In this document: positions 27,268-36,901 of the stretch, one piece after another
Numbering within the stretch: position 1 is the first letter of the stretch
Layout: the number at the start of each line of letters is the position of its first letter
Assembly: GCF_000426585.1 (NCBI RefSeq)
Contig: NZ_AUFQ01000003.1
Span: 242,641 to 306,640, forward strand
Reading direction: 5' to 3'
Source of the DNA: Segatella baroniae DSM 16972 = JCM 13447
GTDB taxonomy: Bacteria > Bacteroidota > Bacteroidia > Bacteroidales > Bacteroidaceae
DNA: 64,000 nt
Notes under the pieces: generated by a model
What the model saw: only the letters and a program-made list of their open reading frames with translations
Told to the model about the DNA's origin: nothing
Database searches by the model: none
Position numbers and translations under genes: made by a program

Positions 27268-28467
27268 TTATTTAATGGTTACTTGTGTGGCCCCATATCC
27301 ATACTCGCGGAAAGAGGCGTCTTGATAAACATATTGCTTGTAGCGATAATGCAGGTCGTTGATGATGGCATGGCGCAAGACGCCCTCGCCCTTGCCGTGG
27401 ATGAAGACGATTTTCTGCCCTTTCCTGTCGGCATGGGCGGCCAATGTCTCCCTGAACTTCTTCAACTGATAGTTCAGAATGTCAATCGGCTGCATGCCTG
27501 CCATGGAGTCGAGCAGGGCCTCGGCATGCAGGTCGACGACAACGATGTCGTCGCCGTCGCGCCTTTTCGTGGTAAACGGGTCGCCCTTCTTGCCAGGTTG
27601 GTCATAGCGACGGACGTAGGTGTCGGCGTCGGAAGCCGACGATTCGTCGGGCGCATCGGGCACGTTGGGCGCGAACATCTGCTGCTTGAGGAGCTTGGCG
27701 TCGATGACCAGCGGCTTGGCCGGTACGTCGTTCACAACAATGTCGTAGAGCAACGCGGGCTGCTCGAAGAACTCGTTGGGCTGGAACGTATGCAACTTGT
27801 AGAACTTGACGGGGTCGATGCGGAACTGGGCTTCGAGCAATGGCTTGAGGATGAAGCTCTTATCCGTCTTGTAAGCTATCATCTGCACGGCCACCTTGCC
27901 CAGTTCATTGAGCACGTCGCGGCCAAACTCCTCGATGAAAAGCTTGGTGTTGGGTTCGAGTTCGCCATGCGCACGAAGTGTCCAGCTGTTCCCTTCGGCC
28001 ACCAGGTAGGTGTAATGGAAACTGTAATTGCTGTCGTTGACGAGATAGGTCTCGAACCGCGTGTTGGCAACCTCCTTGACATCGACGGGCACAAAGGCCA
28101 GATAGGCCGAGAGCGCGTTGCCTCCCTTGCGCTCCTGCGCGGGCCGTTGGAAAGCGATTTCACGGTCGGAAGGGTCGTCGTCCACTTCCAGAGCCATCTC
28201 TTCGGTCCCGTCATGCAGCATGGCCTTCACGCTGCGCCGGTCGTCGCCCAACGCGGGCGCGTCGCTTGGCTGCGGCTTGCCCAACTTGCTTTCGACGATT
28301 CGGGAAGTACTGTAGTCGTCCGTATTGACAACCACGACCTCGTTGATGGGCGTGGGAATCTGAAAACCGTCCCCATCTTCCACCAACACGATATTCTTAC
28401 CTTGGAAACCGGCAACCTTTCCGCCACCCGTTTCGCTGAGGAATCTTACTTGATCACCTATTTTCAT
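27268..28467 (-). CDS. DUF2027 and Smr-domain protein
   Basis: A 399-residue protein. The N-terminus (MKIGDQVRFLSETGGGKVAGF) is an SH3-like fold typical of DUF2027 proteins in Bacteroidota, followed by the DUF2027 middle domain. A C-terminal Smr domain (about residues 310-399) has VDLHAEALL and the FIHGKGEGVLRHAI loop. Smr domains often have nuclease or nucleic-acid-binding activity, as in MutS2. No MutS ATPase is present here, so the role is unknown. Neighbours are queA (21-bp gap) and nadE (18-bp gap). Confidence 0.85.
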   Translation of the reverse strand: MKIGDQVRFLSETGGGKVAGFQGKNIVLVEDGDGFQIPTPINEVVVVNTDDYSTSRIVESKLGKPQPSDAPALGDDRRSVKAMLHDGTEEMALEVDDDPSDREIAFQRPAQERKGGNALSAYLAFVPVDVKEVANTRFETYLVNDSNYSFHYTYLVAEGNSWTLRAHGELEPNTKLFIEEFGRDVLNELGKVAVQMIAYKTDKSFILKPLLEAQFRIDPVKFYKLHTFQPNEFFEQPALLYDIVVNDVPAKPLVIDAKLLKQQMFAPNVPDAPDESSASDADTYVRRYDQPGKKGDPFTTKRRDGDDIVVVDLHAEALLDSMAGMQPIDILNYQLKKFRETLAAHADRKGQKIVFIHGKGEGVLRHAIINDLHYRYKQYVYQDASFREYGYGATQVTIK

Positions 28468-28488
28468 ATAATTATTGCAGATTGGAAT

Positions 28489-29745
28489 TTATGGAATGAG
28501 CAAAGAACTGTCGCCATAACTCAGAAAACGGAAGTCATGTGACAAGGCGTAATCGTAGATTTTGCGCCAATCTCCCTTGACGAAAGCGCTGACCAAAAGG
28601 AGCAACGTGCTCTTGGGCTGGTGGAAATTGGTTATCAGCATCGTGACGATCTTGTATTCGTAGCCCGGCGCAATGATGATCTGCGTGCTGCTGTGAAGGG
28701 CCTCAAGCCCATTGCGGTCGAGCCAATCCACGATATTCCGAATGGCACGGACGGGACCAATGCCGTCGACCAGGCGGCCATCGCGCCCATCTTCGTAGGG
28801 CACCCACTGATTAACATGCAGTTCTTCCTCTTGCGCCTGGGGGTGCTTCTCCAGGTAGACGCCCATGTAATAGAGACTCTCGAGGGTGCGGACGCTCGTC
28901 GTGCCGACGGCGATGGTGCGGCATTCGTGTCGCAACAGCTTTTCCAAACTGTGCCGGTGGACGCAGATGAACTCCGTGTGCATCCGGTGTCCGTCGATTT
29001 CTTCAGACTTCACGGGCTTGAATGTGCCGGCACCGACATGCAGGGTGACTTCCTCGCGGTCGATTCCGCACCGGTCGAGCGCGGCCAAAACGTTGTCGGT
29101 GAAGTGCAGTCCGGCCGTGGGAGCGGCCACGCTTCCCTTCACTTTGGAGTAGACCGTCTGGTAAGTCACCTTGTCGCTCTCCTGCGTTTCGCGGTTCAAA
29201 TAAGGCGGAATGGGCAGCTCGCCCACAGCTTCGAGTATCTCGGCAAAGCTCACCTGGGCGTTGTCCCAACTGAAATCGACCCAATAGTTGGTGCCCAACC
29301 TGCTCCCGAGCGCCTCGTCTTGAGCCACATTGCGCCGGGCGCAGAGCGTCAGCCGACGGCCTTTGATTTCGAACTCGCGCTTGAGTTGGCCCTCTTTCCA
29401 CTTCTTCAGATTGCCGATCATGCACAGCCACGAGCACTGTCCGCTGGTCTGGAACATCTGTTCATAATCCGTCGGGGCAGCCGGCTCCATCAGAAAGACC
29501 TCTATCAAGGCCCCGGTTTCCTTGCGGAAGTGCATCCGCGCCTGGATGACGCGCGTGTTGTTGAAGACCATCAAGGCCCCTTGAGGCAGGTAACGAGGCA
29601 GTTGGAAGAACAGGTCGTCGGAAAGCTTGCCCCGATTATAGACCAGCAACTTGCTGTGGTCGCGCTCCGCCATGGGATATTTCGCGATGCGGTCGTCGGC
29701 CAAAGGATAGTCAAAATCACTGATATGAATATGTCTTGTTTCCAT
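28489..29745 (-). CDS. queA: tRNA queuosine precursor ribosyltransferase-isomerase QueA
   Basis: A 418-residue enzyme that transfers and isomerises the ribose of SAM onto 7-aminomethyl-7-deazaguanine in tRNA to form epoxyqueuosine. Motifs are SDFDYPLADDRIAKYP, HSKLLVYNRG, MVFNNTRVIQARM, AAPTAGLHFTDNVL, THVGAGTF-like LHVGAGTFKPV and NFHQPKSTLLLLVSAF. It is longer than the E. coli enzyme (about 356 residues), with extra sequence around 290-320. The other queuosine genes are not in this window. Confidence 0.92.
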   Translation of the reverse strand: METRHIHISDFDYPLADDRIAKYPMAERDHSKLLVYNRGKLSDDLFFQLPRYLPQGALMVFNNTRVIQARMHFRKETGALIEVFLMEPAAPTDYEQMFQTSGQCSWLCMIGNLKKWKEGQLKREFEIKGRRLTLCARRNVAQDEALGSRLGTNYWVDFSWDNAQVSFAEILEAVGELPIPPYLNRETQESDKVTYQTVYSKVKGSVAAPTAGLHFTDNVLAALDRCGIDREEVTLHVGAGTFKPVKSEEIDGHRMHTEFICVHRHSLEKLLRHECRTIAVGTTSVRTLESLYYMGVYLEKHPQAQEEELHVNQWVPYEDGRDGRLVDGIGPVRAIRNIVDWLDRNGLEALHSSTQIIIAPGYEYKIVTMLITNFHQPKSTLLLLVSAFVKGDWRKIYDYALSHDFRFLSYGDSSLLIP

Positions 29746-29773
29746 GATTACAAAAAAAATAGGACTGCGACGC

Positions 29774-30469
29774 TCAAAGATGGCAGAGCGAATAGAAAAC
29801 CGAAAGCACGAACAGGAATGCCATCACGGTGAGAATGACGTCGATGTCGGCCAGACTGTAGCCTGAAGAAGTATATTGCGTCGACACAAAACCGGCACGC
29901 GGAATCATCCGGTTGTAGACATAAAGGTACAACCGATAGGAAAAACAGCCCACCGAGAGGCCGAAAATGATTCCAACCAGAATGTCGGACGGATAGTGCA
30001 TGCCCAGATAGAGGCGCGTGTAGCACGAGACCGCGGCCCACAGTCCCAGGCCGATGGAGAGCCGCCAGTCGCGCATCAGCAGGCTGAAGAACGTTGCCAG
30101 GGAACAAAGGTTGGCGGCATGGGCCGAGAAAAAGCTGAAGTTCTTGTCCGACACGCCCGAAACGGTGTCGACAAGATACTTGATGGACAAGTCGTTGCAT
30201 GGCCGAAGGCGGCCGACAAGCGGCTTGACGATTCCCTCCGTCACACCGCCGGCAATCAGGATGCAGAGAAGCGCCCCGCCGACGGTCAGCATGATCTGGG
30301 CCATCGTGTCGTTGTTCTTGACAACCACATAGAAAAATGCCAGATACAACGGAGCCCAGAACCAGCCCGACGTGAGCATCGTCATCACGCCGTCCAGGAA
30401 AAGCGAATCGCTGCCATTGATTTGCAGGAGCAATTGCTTGTCAAACTCTATAATTGCAGACAAATCCAA
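29774..30469 (-). CDS. PAP2-family membrane phosphatase (second copy), TTG start
   Basis: A 231-residue membrane protein with full PAP2 motifs: KPLVGRLRPCND, SFFSAHAANL and TRLYLGMHYPSDILVG. It is only distantly similar to the copy at 21528-22193. No ATG or GTG fits the expected N-terminus; the frame MDLSAIIEFDKQLLLQINGSDS begins with TTG at 30469. The frame is the same as that of the upstream batD-batE gene, whose TAA stop is 12 bp away, so reinitiation or coupling is plausible. The lipid substrate is unknown. Confidence 0.82.
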   Translation of the reverse strand: MDLSAIIEFDKQLLLQINGSDSLFLDGVMTMLTSGWFWAPLYLAFFYVVVKNNDTMAQIMLTVGGALLCILIAGGVTEGIVKPLVGRLRPCNDLSIKYLVDTVSGVSDKNFSFFSAHAANLCSLATFFSLLMRDWRLSIGLGLWAAVSCYTRLYLGMHYPSDILVGIIFGLSVGCFSYRLYLYVYNRMIPRAGFVSTQYTSSGYSLADIDVILTVMAFLFVLSVFYSLCHL

Positions 30470-30481
30470 AATGCAAATCGA

Positions 30482-33067
30482 TTAGATTTCCTCCAACGTC
30501 CCCACAAGAACCCACCCGCTGCGGCCGTCTCCTGTCTGGACGGCCCGCCAGCCCGGCAACGTCTTGTCGACAACTTCCACGCGCGTGCCTTCATGCAGGA
30601 TGAAAGCCTCGGAAGCCGACTTGCCCGGCGTTGCCTTGACCGACACGGACGAACTGACGACGATGGCGCCGGTGCGGTTGTCGTATTGCGACTTCTGTTG
30701 CCAGGCAAAGAGGTTGCCCAACAGGAAAAGCATGAAAAAGAAACAGGCCCCGAAAAAGCCCACTTTGCGGTAAACGGCTCGTGAACCGAACAGATAGACC
30801 AGCAGCAAGACCAATACCGCGCAGATGGAGAACACGGCAATGGAAGCCCAACGGTCGACACTGGCACTGTTGACAACGGCCTTGTACCAGGTGACGAAGA
30901 ACATCTCATCGGCCGGAACAATCTTGTCGATGGTCTTGCTGCGGGCAAACTGGAGGTTGAAACGAATGTCCCTGTCGGCCGGATTCAGCATGAGGGCGCG
31001 CTCGTAATTGAGAACGGCCTTCGTGATGTTGTCCGTGCGATAGTAGGCGTTGCCCAGATTGTAATAGAGTTCGCTGCTGACGCCCGACTTCAAAAGGGTT
31101 TCGTAGTCTTTGATGGCTTGCTGATAGTTGCCCTTCTTGTACTCCGCATCGGCATTCTGGCGGGTCAGCGCCCACCCCGGCATGCCGACCGAGAGCAGCG
31201 AAAGGGAAAGGAAAAGTCGGACGACAGCGGCCCGAGACGTTTTCCTACGACGTTTCATCACTTCTTCTATTCTCATAATGGCGGTCATCGCGCTCTCGAA
31301 CGTGCGGTTCATGTTGCCGGCCGCGTCTCCGGGCGCATAGCGTTCAAATTCACATTCGTCGATGGCTGTCACAAACAATTCGATGGTTTCAGTATCTACA
31401 GCATGCTTGGCCAGGGTTTCCGTGATGTTGTCGCGCGACAACTGCTCCACAGGCATGTTCAGCTTGTCGCCCATATATCCCCACAGGGCATGCAACACTT
31501 CGTCATAGAACTCGTTCTGCCGCCCTTCCAACATCAGCCGGTTGGCCTTGCGCAGCCGACGGGTGGCCATCTTGCTGGCCTTCCTGCCACGGAGCTTCAC
31601 CATATCGGCATTGTCGATGGCACGCCGACGGAAGACGATCAGCAGAATGACGAAAGCCACAAACGGCAACACGTTGGCCAAGATGTAGCCCACCGAGCCG
31701 AAGAAGAAATCGTTCAAGGCATGCTGCGACATGTCGGTCTGGTGGATTCCACGAATATCATTGTCCTTGTTGGTCATGAAATCGGCCACACGATCCGTCT
31801 TGCCGTCGCCCGGAGCGACATTGATGGTAAAGGACTGCGTCTTCACCGTCCGATAGCTGTTGGCCGACGTGTCGTAATAGACAAGCGCCACGGGGGGAAT
31901 GACATAGCGTCCCTGGTTCTGGGGCACGGCCAGATAATCGTAGACCATGTTGCCTTCCAGTCCGTTGGCCGTCAACTTCGTCTTGTCGGTCACCTTGGGG
32001 TCGTATTTGTCAAAGTCCTTTGGAAAAGCAATGGTGGGCTGCTTGATTAGCTTCAGGTTGCCCGCGCCTCCGACAACGACACGCAGTTGGAGCGGTTCGC
32101 CGGCTTTCACTTCGGTCTTGTTCAATGAAGCGGAAATGTTAAACTTCCCCACTCCACCGGAGAAGTTGGCCGGTCTGCCAGGCAAGGGGTCCACCTGAAT
32201 CGTCATGCCGGGTGCTTCGATGTTGCGTTTCACCTCGATATAGCCCGAACCGCCGTTGAAGAATGCCTCAAAGGGGTTCACGTTCCGGTTCTGCTGCACC
32301 ACAATGCCTTTGAAGGTAATGCTCGGAATCTTCAACTTGCCGGTCATCTGGGGATACATCACATACTGGCTCCATGTGACGCAGCGGTAAGGACGCCCAT
32401 TGACGGTCTCCACATGAAAGCTCTTCTGCTGAGGCAGCTTGATCTCCTGCGTATGGAACCCCGTCAGGTCGGGCATTTTGCCTTCCAGCTGCGTGAGTTC
32501 TACCAATGTATAGACCTTGTAGGTGAGCAGAATCGGCTCTTGTTCATGCACCCGCTTCTTGTTGGCACTCACCTTGATGAACAGGTCGTTGCCGGAAATG
32601 GTGGAGCCTGCGTCGCGCACACGCGGAGAACCAGCGTCGTTGTGCATCCCGGGGGCACCGCCATTCGTTTGCGCATGACCGGCCACGACAATCTTGACCG
32701 CGCGCGAATTGACACGCTTTCCTTTCACGACAGCGTGGGCTTCGGGAATGGTGTAGGTGCCGTTTTTGTTGGCAAAGAGCGTATAAGTGAATGTGATGGA
32801 CGACGAGCTGGAGGTATGCCCATTGACCATTTGGTAGCTGGACTGCTGCGATGTATAGGGACCGGCTATCACTTCGAGACCATTCGGGATGTTTCCAACC
32901 CTGAAGTCGTCTACGTCATCCGTGTTGATGGTGTACGACAATCGAAAATTCTCGCCCGCGGAAACCCTCGAAGGGGCCGACACGGATATGGATTGTGCCG
33001 ATACGAAGCCCACTCCAAACAAGATGAAAAGGGCCAATAGGCTATAGTATTTGCAATAAGACCTCAT
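30482..33067 (-). CDS. BatD-BatE fusion protein of the aerotolerance operon
   Basis: An 861-residue protein. A signal peptide (LLALFILFGVGFVSAQ) is followed by BatD Ig-like periplasmic domains (about 25-440), a membrane helix near 465, a cytoplasmic segment, and a second hydrophobic stretch with an ALTRQNADAEY opening. TPR repeats follow (KKGNYQQAIKDYETLL, YYNLGNAYYRTDNITKAVLNYERAL), then two membrane helices and a C-terminal SH3-like domain (VKATPGKSASEAFILHEGTRVEVV). BatD and BatE are usually separate genes, so this looks like a fusion. The Bat system affects oxygen tolerance in Bacteroides fragilis, but its molecular function is not settled. Confidence 0.87.
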   Translation of the reverse strand: MRSYCKYYSLLALFILFGVGFVSAQSISVSAPSRVSAGENFRLSYTINTDDVDDFRVGNIPNGLEVIAGPYTSQQSSYQMVNGHTSSSSSITFTYTLFANKNGTYTIPEAHAVVKGKRVNSRAVKIVVAGHAQTNGGAPGMHNDAGSPRVRDAGSTISGNDLFIKVSANKKRVHEQEPILLTYKVYTLVELTQLEGKMPDLTGFHTQEIKLPQQKSFHVETVNGRPYRCVTWSQYVMYPQMTGKLKIPSITFKGIVVQQNRNVNPFEAFFNGGSGYIEVKRNIEAPGMTIQVDPLPGRPANFSGGVGKFNISASLNKTEVKAGEPLQLRVVVGGAGNLKLIKQPTIAFPKDFDKYDPKVTDKTKLTANGLEGNMVYDYLAVPQNQGRYVIPPVALVYYDTSANSYRTVKTQSFTINVAPGDGKTDRVADFMTNKDNDIRGIHQTDMSQHALNDFFFGSVGYILANVLPFVAFVILLIVFRRRAIDNADMVKLRGRKASKMATRRLRKANRLMLEGRQNEFYDEVLHALWGYMGDKLNMPVEQLSRDNITETLAKHAVDTETIELFVTAIDECEFERYAPGDAAGNMNRTFESAMTAIMRIEEVMKRRRKTSRAAVVRLFLSLSLLSVGMPGWALTRQNADAEYKKGNYQQAIKDYETLLKSGVSSELYYNLGNAYYRTDNITKAVLNYERALMLNPADRDIRFNLQFARSKTIDKIVPADEMFFVTWYKAVVNSASVDRWASIAVFSICAVLVLLLVYLFGSRAVYRKVGFFGACFFFMLFLLGNLFAWQQKSQYDNRTGAIVVSSSVSVKATPGKSASEAFILHEGTRVEVVDKTLPGWRAVQTGDGRSGWVLVGTLEEI

Positions 33068-33100
33068 AACAAAACCGTTTCTTAAACCAACAACGAACGA

Positions 33101-34795
33101 TTACCAGTTCTTTAAAAGCCTGCGAGAGCGTGGGGCCGACATGGCTTTCTTGAGCCGCTGCTGGGTATTCTGCTCCTCCTGCATGGCGGCATTCAGCAAC
33201 TGCTCGGCATTCTCCTTGCTCATTTTTTCTTGAGAAGGCTTGTTTTGTTGCTGGTTTTGCTTGTTTTTATCTTGCTTATCCTTTTGATTATCCTTGTTTT
33301 TGTCCTTCTCTTTCTTGTCATCCTGCTTGTTCTGCGGCTGCTTTTTGGGCGGTTGTTTCTTCTGCAAGTGCTTGCAGAGCGCAAGATTATAGCGCGTCTC
33401 GTTGTCGGCCGGATTGTTCCGAAGCGCCTCCTTGTAGGCTTCTATGGCCTCGCCATACATCTGATGACGCTGAAAGAGCACGCCGATATTGTGATACGAC
33501 TGCGCCTTGCGAAGTTTGGAAGTCTCCAACCGTCCGGCTTTCTCATAATAGACGTTGGCCAGAGAATCCTTTTGCTGCATTGTCAAGGCACACCCCAAAT
33601 TATAGAGGGCCTGCGGATTCGCGCCATTCTTCGACAGAGCCTTCCTGTATTCCACCTCGGCCTTGGCATAATTCTGTTGATGAAAAAGACGATTGCCCGA
33701 GCGGATATAATGCCTGTCCGTCTGTGCGTGGACGGAAACAAAGCCTATGACGGCGAACAGGGCCAACATTCCAAAACGCTTTCCAAACAAATGGATCCGC
33801 TTTATCAAAGGGTTGCGACTGTCCATGATACAAATCTCCAACACAAGCAGGAGTATCAAGATGAGTCCGAAAGCCTGAAACTGCTCATTGTACTCGCTAT
33901 AGACAACGCTGGAAGTCTGTCCGTTTTGGAGTTTCGTCAGCTCGTCGTTCAGCTGTTCCTGTGCCTTGTTCGTGTTGTCGACATGAATGTATATCCCGTT
34001 GCCGGCCTGCGCAATCTGCCGGCACATGTCTTCATTCAAGGCGGACATGACCGTTTGGCCGGCATTATCCCTGATATAGCCTCCCTGTCCATCGGGAATA
34101 GGAGCGCCTTTGGGGTTGCCGACACCCAGGACAAACACGTTCATTCCTTTTTGATGAGCGTCTTTGGCCGCCTGCATGGCTCCGCCTTCATGGTCTTCGC
34201 CATCGGTGATGATGATGATGGCCTTCCCCACTTTGTCCTGTTGCGTGAAACTGGAAGCCGACAGCTTGATGGCCCTGGCCAGGTCGGTGCCTTGCAATTG
34301 AATCAGGGAGGGGTCTATGTTTTGCAAAAACATCTTCGCCGAAACATAATCGCTCGTGATGGGCAACTGGACGAAGGCGTCGCCGGCAAACACGACCAAG
34401 CCGATTCGGTCGTTGGTGAAGTGGTCTACAAGATTCTCGACCAGCAGCTTGCCCTTTGCCAAGCGAGAGGGCTGGACGTCTTCTGCCATCATCGAATTGC
34501 TGATATCCAAGGCTATGATGGTTTCAATGCCCGAACGTTTCTCATGACTGATCTTCGTTCCCATCTGCGGACGCGCCAACATGCAGACCAAAACCACAAG
34601 CGCAAGAAGCAAAAGGAGAAACTTGACGAGTGGCCGAAACCTGGAAACATCGGGCATTAGCTGCTCCAACAAAGCGGGGTCGCCCAACTTACGCATCTTC
34701 TTTCGTCGCTGTCTCCAAGCGAGAAAATAGATGACCAACAATACGGGAACAACCAGTAAGAGCCAGAAATATATCGGATTTTCAAATCTTAGCAT
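33101..34795 (-). CDS. BatB-BatC fusion (vWA plus TPR)
   Basis: A 564-residue protein. Two N-terminal membrane helices are followed by a von Willebrand A domain with MIDAS DISNSM near residue 95 and TDGEDHEGG. There is a third helix near 310-330, then a second signal-like segment (FGMLALFAVIGFVSVHAQ, about 345-362) at the join. TPR repeats (YAKAEVEYRKALSKNGANPQ, YGEAIEAYKEALRNNPADN) and a low-complexity Lys/Gln tail (KKQPPKKQPQNKQDDKKEK) follow. The internal signal-like segment suggests that the stop between batB and batC was lost. A protein-binding or chaperone-like role with MoxR is inference. Confidence 0.87.
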   Translation of the reverse strand: MLRFENPIYFWLLLVVPVLLVIYFLAWRQRRKKMRKLGDPALLEQLMPDVSRFRPLVKFLLLLLALVVLVCMLARPQMGTKISHEKRSGIETIIALDISNSMMAEDVQPSRLAKGKLLVENLVDHFTNDRIGLVVFAGDAFVQLPITSDYVSAKMFLQNIDPSLIQLQGTDLARAIKLSASSFTQQDKVGKAIIIITDGEDHEGGAMQAAKDAHQKGMNVFVLGVGNPKGAPIPDGQGGYIRDNAGQTVMSALNEDMCRQIAQAGNGIYIHVDNTNKAQEQLNDELTKLQNGQTSSVVYSEYNEQFQAFGLILILLLVLEICIMDSRNPLIKRIHLFGKRFGMLALFAVIGFVSVHAQTDRHYIRSGNRLFHQQNYAKAEVEYRKALSKNGANPQALYNLGCALTMQQKDSLANVYYEKAGRLETSKLRKAQSYHNIGVLFQRHQMYGEAIEAYKEALRNNPADNETRYNLALCKHLQKKQPPKKQPQNKQDDKKEKDKNKDNQKDKQDKNKQNQQQNKPSQEKMSKENAEQLLNAAMQEEQNTQQRLKKAMSAPRSRRLLKNW

Positions 34796-34806
34796 GTCAT
34801 AACGAA

Positions 34807-35805
34807 TTAAGGAATGCGTCTTAAAACAGTAAAACGCAACACTATTTCCAACAACAATGTGACAAGTGCCAACAAAGCGAATGGCTGATAGGCTTCATAG
34901 CGTTTGGAGAACGTCTTCACATTCATCTTTGTTTTCTCCAACTTGTCTATATCTTTATAAATCTGCTTCAACTGCCGATTGTTCGTTGCCCGATAGAAAT
35001 TTCCGTCTGTCGTTGCCGCGATGTCACTCAACGTCTTGGTGTCTATCTCTACAGGAATATTCACATACTGGACTCCACCGGCAACGGGCATTGGATAGGG
35101 AGCTACCTTGTTCGTGCCGACACCTATCGTATAGACACGGATACCCAGGCTTTTTGCGATTTGCGCAGCCGTCATCGGGGAAATGTCGCCCATGTTGTTG
35201 CTTCCGTCAGTCAGCAGAATGACAACCTTGCTCTTTGCCTTCGAGTTTTTAAGACGGCTCACCGCATTGGCCAAACCCATACCCACGGCCGTCCCGTCAC
35301 TGATCAGTCCCCTTGCCGCAATGTCGGTACGGACACCCTGCAACATGTTGACCAAAGACGAATGGTCGGTCGTCATGGGGCACTGCGTGAATGCTTCGCC
35401 CGCGAAAATCGTCAAACCGATGTTGTCGTCGGGGCGGTCGGAGATGAACTCGGTGGCGACCGCTTTTGCAGCCTCAATCCGATTGGGTTTCAAGTCCTCG
35501 GCCAACATCGACGTGGAGACGTCCATTGCCAACATGATATCAATGCCTTCCACCGACCGGTTATCCCATGAATTGCGTGTCTGGGGGCGTGCCATCACGA
35601 TAACCACCAAGACAAAAGTGATGCAACGCAAAAGCATTGGCAGGTTGATGATGCGCATGCGCCAGCTCTTATAGCCGAAGCGATAGGCATAAGTGTCGCT
35701 TAGCCGCATCGTCGGTTCGCTCTTCTTTCGATAAATAAAATACCATAAGATATAAGGTATCAGCAAAAGAAGCAGTAAGAAGTATTCCTTATTTGCAAAT
35801 TCCAC
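34807..35805 (-). CDS. batA: BatA vWA-domain membrane protein, GTG start
   Basis: A 332-residue protein with two N-terminal membrane helices (LLLLLLIPYILWYFIY and LLRCITFVLVVIVMARP), a von Willebrand A domain with the MIDAS motif DVSTSM near residue 95 and LLTDGSNNMG, and a C-terminal helix (ALLALVTLLLEIVLRF). It is a standard BatA. The only suitable start is GTG at 35805, preceded on the minus strand by an AAGGGAT ribosome-binding-like sequence. Gaps to its neighbours are 11 and 20 bp. Confidence 0.9.
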   Translation of the reverse strand: MEFANKEYFLLLLLLIPYILWYFIYRKKSEPTMRLSDTYAYRFGYKSWRMRIINLPMLLRCITFVLVVIVMARPQTRNSWDNRSVEGIDIMLAMDVSTSMLAEDLKPNRIEAAKAVATEFISDRPDDNIGLTIFAGEAFTQCPMTTDHSSLVNMLQGVRTDIAARGLISDGTAVGMGLANAVSRLKNSKAKSKVVILLTDGSNNMGDISPMTAAQIAKSLGIRVYTIGVGTNKVAPYPMPVAGGVQYVNIPVEIDTKTLSDIAATTDGNFYRATNNRQLKQIYKDIDKLEKTKMNVKTFSKRYEAYQPFALLALVTLLLEIVLRFTVLRRIP

Positions 35806-35825
35806 TTTTCTATCCCTTTATTACA

Positions 35826-36890
35826 TTAGCCCAGCACCAGAAACAGACACCAGCAAATGGCCAATAGAATACAAATGATCAAGCCCGCAGATACATATAA
35901 CAAGGTTTTTATCGTGACCCTGTTCTTCCTTACTTTCTGTTCGTCTGAACTCAGCTCAGGAACGACTCGTTCTTCCGTAGGCTGAACATCCTGTTTGGTC
36001 TGATCTATAAAGTTGACGGCATTCACCAGATTCAAGTCATTCTCATTGATCAACGTAGAATACTTGGCGAATTTCACCAAGTCAGCTGTAGCGAACAATT
36101 CCTTCAGCTCGTCGATCATCTTCCGGTCACCCGCCTGTTGCAGGCTGTAGATGATTTCCGAGCTCGTCATTTCCATGGCATTAAAGCCGAAACGCTCCTG
36201 AATATACTTTCGCAGCACGTCGGTCAGCTGGGTATAATATACTTTCTGATTTTCAGAAGTGATCAGTTTATCCGACTTTATCTTCTCTATCGAATCCAAA
36301 GCCTTCTGGTGTGCGGGGATATGGCGCACGATTCTGACACGTGCTATGATTGGTTTGTTTTGCTTAAGTCTCATCCATAGATAAAGTGTTACTCCACAGA
36401 TGAATAGCAAGAGAATGCTCAACAGAAATGGCAGCGTCCATTCTGACGCCAGAAAAGGATTGTCCTGTACGTCCTTGGGAGGGAAAAACTGATTTGGATG
36501 CAAAGTGTCAACATCAACGGTAAGCACTTTCAAAGCCAAAGTAGAACCTTGATACGGTTTCCCATTCACCTTTACCGTCAAGGCGGGAATCGGATATAAA
36601 TGCTCGTCAAAACTCGTCAGCGTGTAGATTTGACTTGTTCTGACCTGTCCATCTACATTTGCCGTGTCGCCTTTCTTGTCGACGATCTCCAAGCCTGGGA
36701 CCAAGTAATGTTGCTTTTCCAATTTAGGGAACACCACCTTCGCCCCCTTTGGCGCCGTGACGCTAAGCGTCATGTCGACTTGCTGTCCAATAAATACTTG
36801 GACAGAATCTATTCTTTGTTCAACCTGCACCTGCGCACAGACGGTCAAGAAAGCCAAAGATATCAGCAATATTGTAAATATTCTCTTCAT
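35826..36890 (-). CDS. Bat-operon membrane protein (between DUF58 and BatA)
   Basis: A 354-residue protein. A signal peptide (MKRIFTILLISLAFLTVCAQ) is followed by a periplasmic beta-rich region of about 140 residues, one membrane helix (LPFLLSILLLFICGVTLYLWMRL, about 155-177), a cytoplasmic helical domain, and a final membrane helix (about 330-352). Its place between DUF58 and BatA is the usual place of a poorly characterised bat-operon membrane protein. The ATG at 36890 replaces a TTG two codons upstream. It has no catalytic motif I can recognise. Confidence 0.78.
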   Translation of the reverse strand: MKRIFTILLISLAFLTVCAQVQVEQRIDSVQVFIGQQVDMTLSVTAPKGAKVVFPKLEKQHYLVPGLEIVDKKGDTANVDGQVRTSQIYTLTSFDEHLYPIPALTVKVNGKPYQGSTLALKVLTVDVDTLHPNQFFPPKDVQDNPFLASEWTLPFLLSILLLFICGVTLYLWMRLKQNKPIIARVRIVRHIPAHQKALDSIEKIKSDKLITSENQKVYYTQLTDVLRKYIQERFGFNAMEMTSSEIIYSLQQAGDRKMIDELKELFATADLVKFAKYSTLINENDLNLVNAVNFIDQTKQDVQPTEERVVPELSSDEQKVRKNRVTIKTLLYVSAGLIICILLAICWCLFLVLG

Positions 36891-36901
36891 GAACAATGCG
36901 T

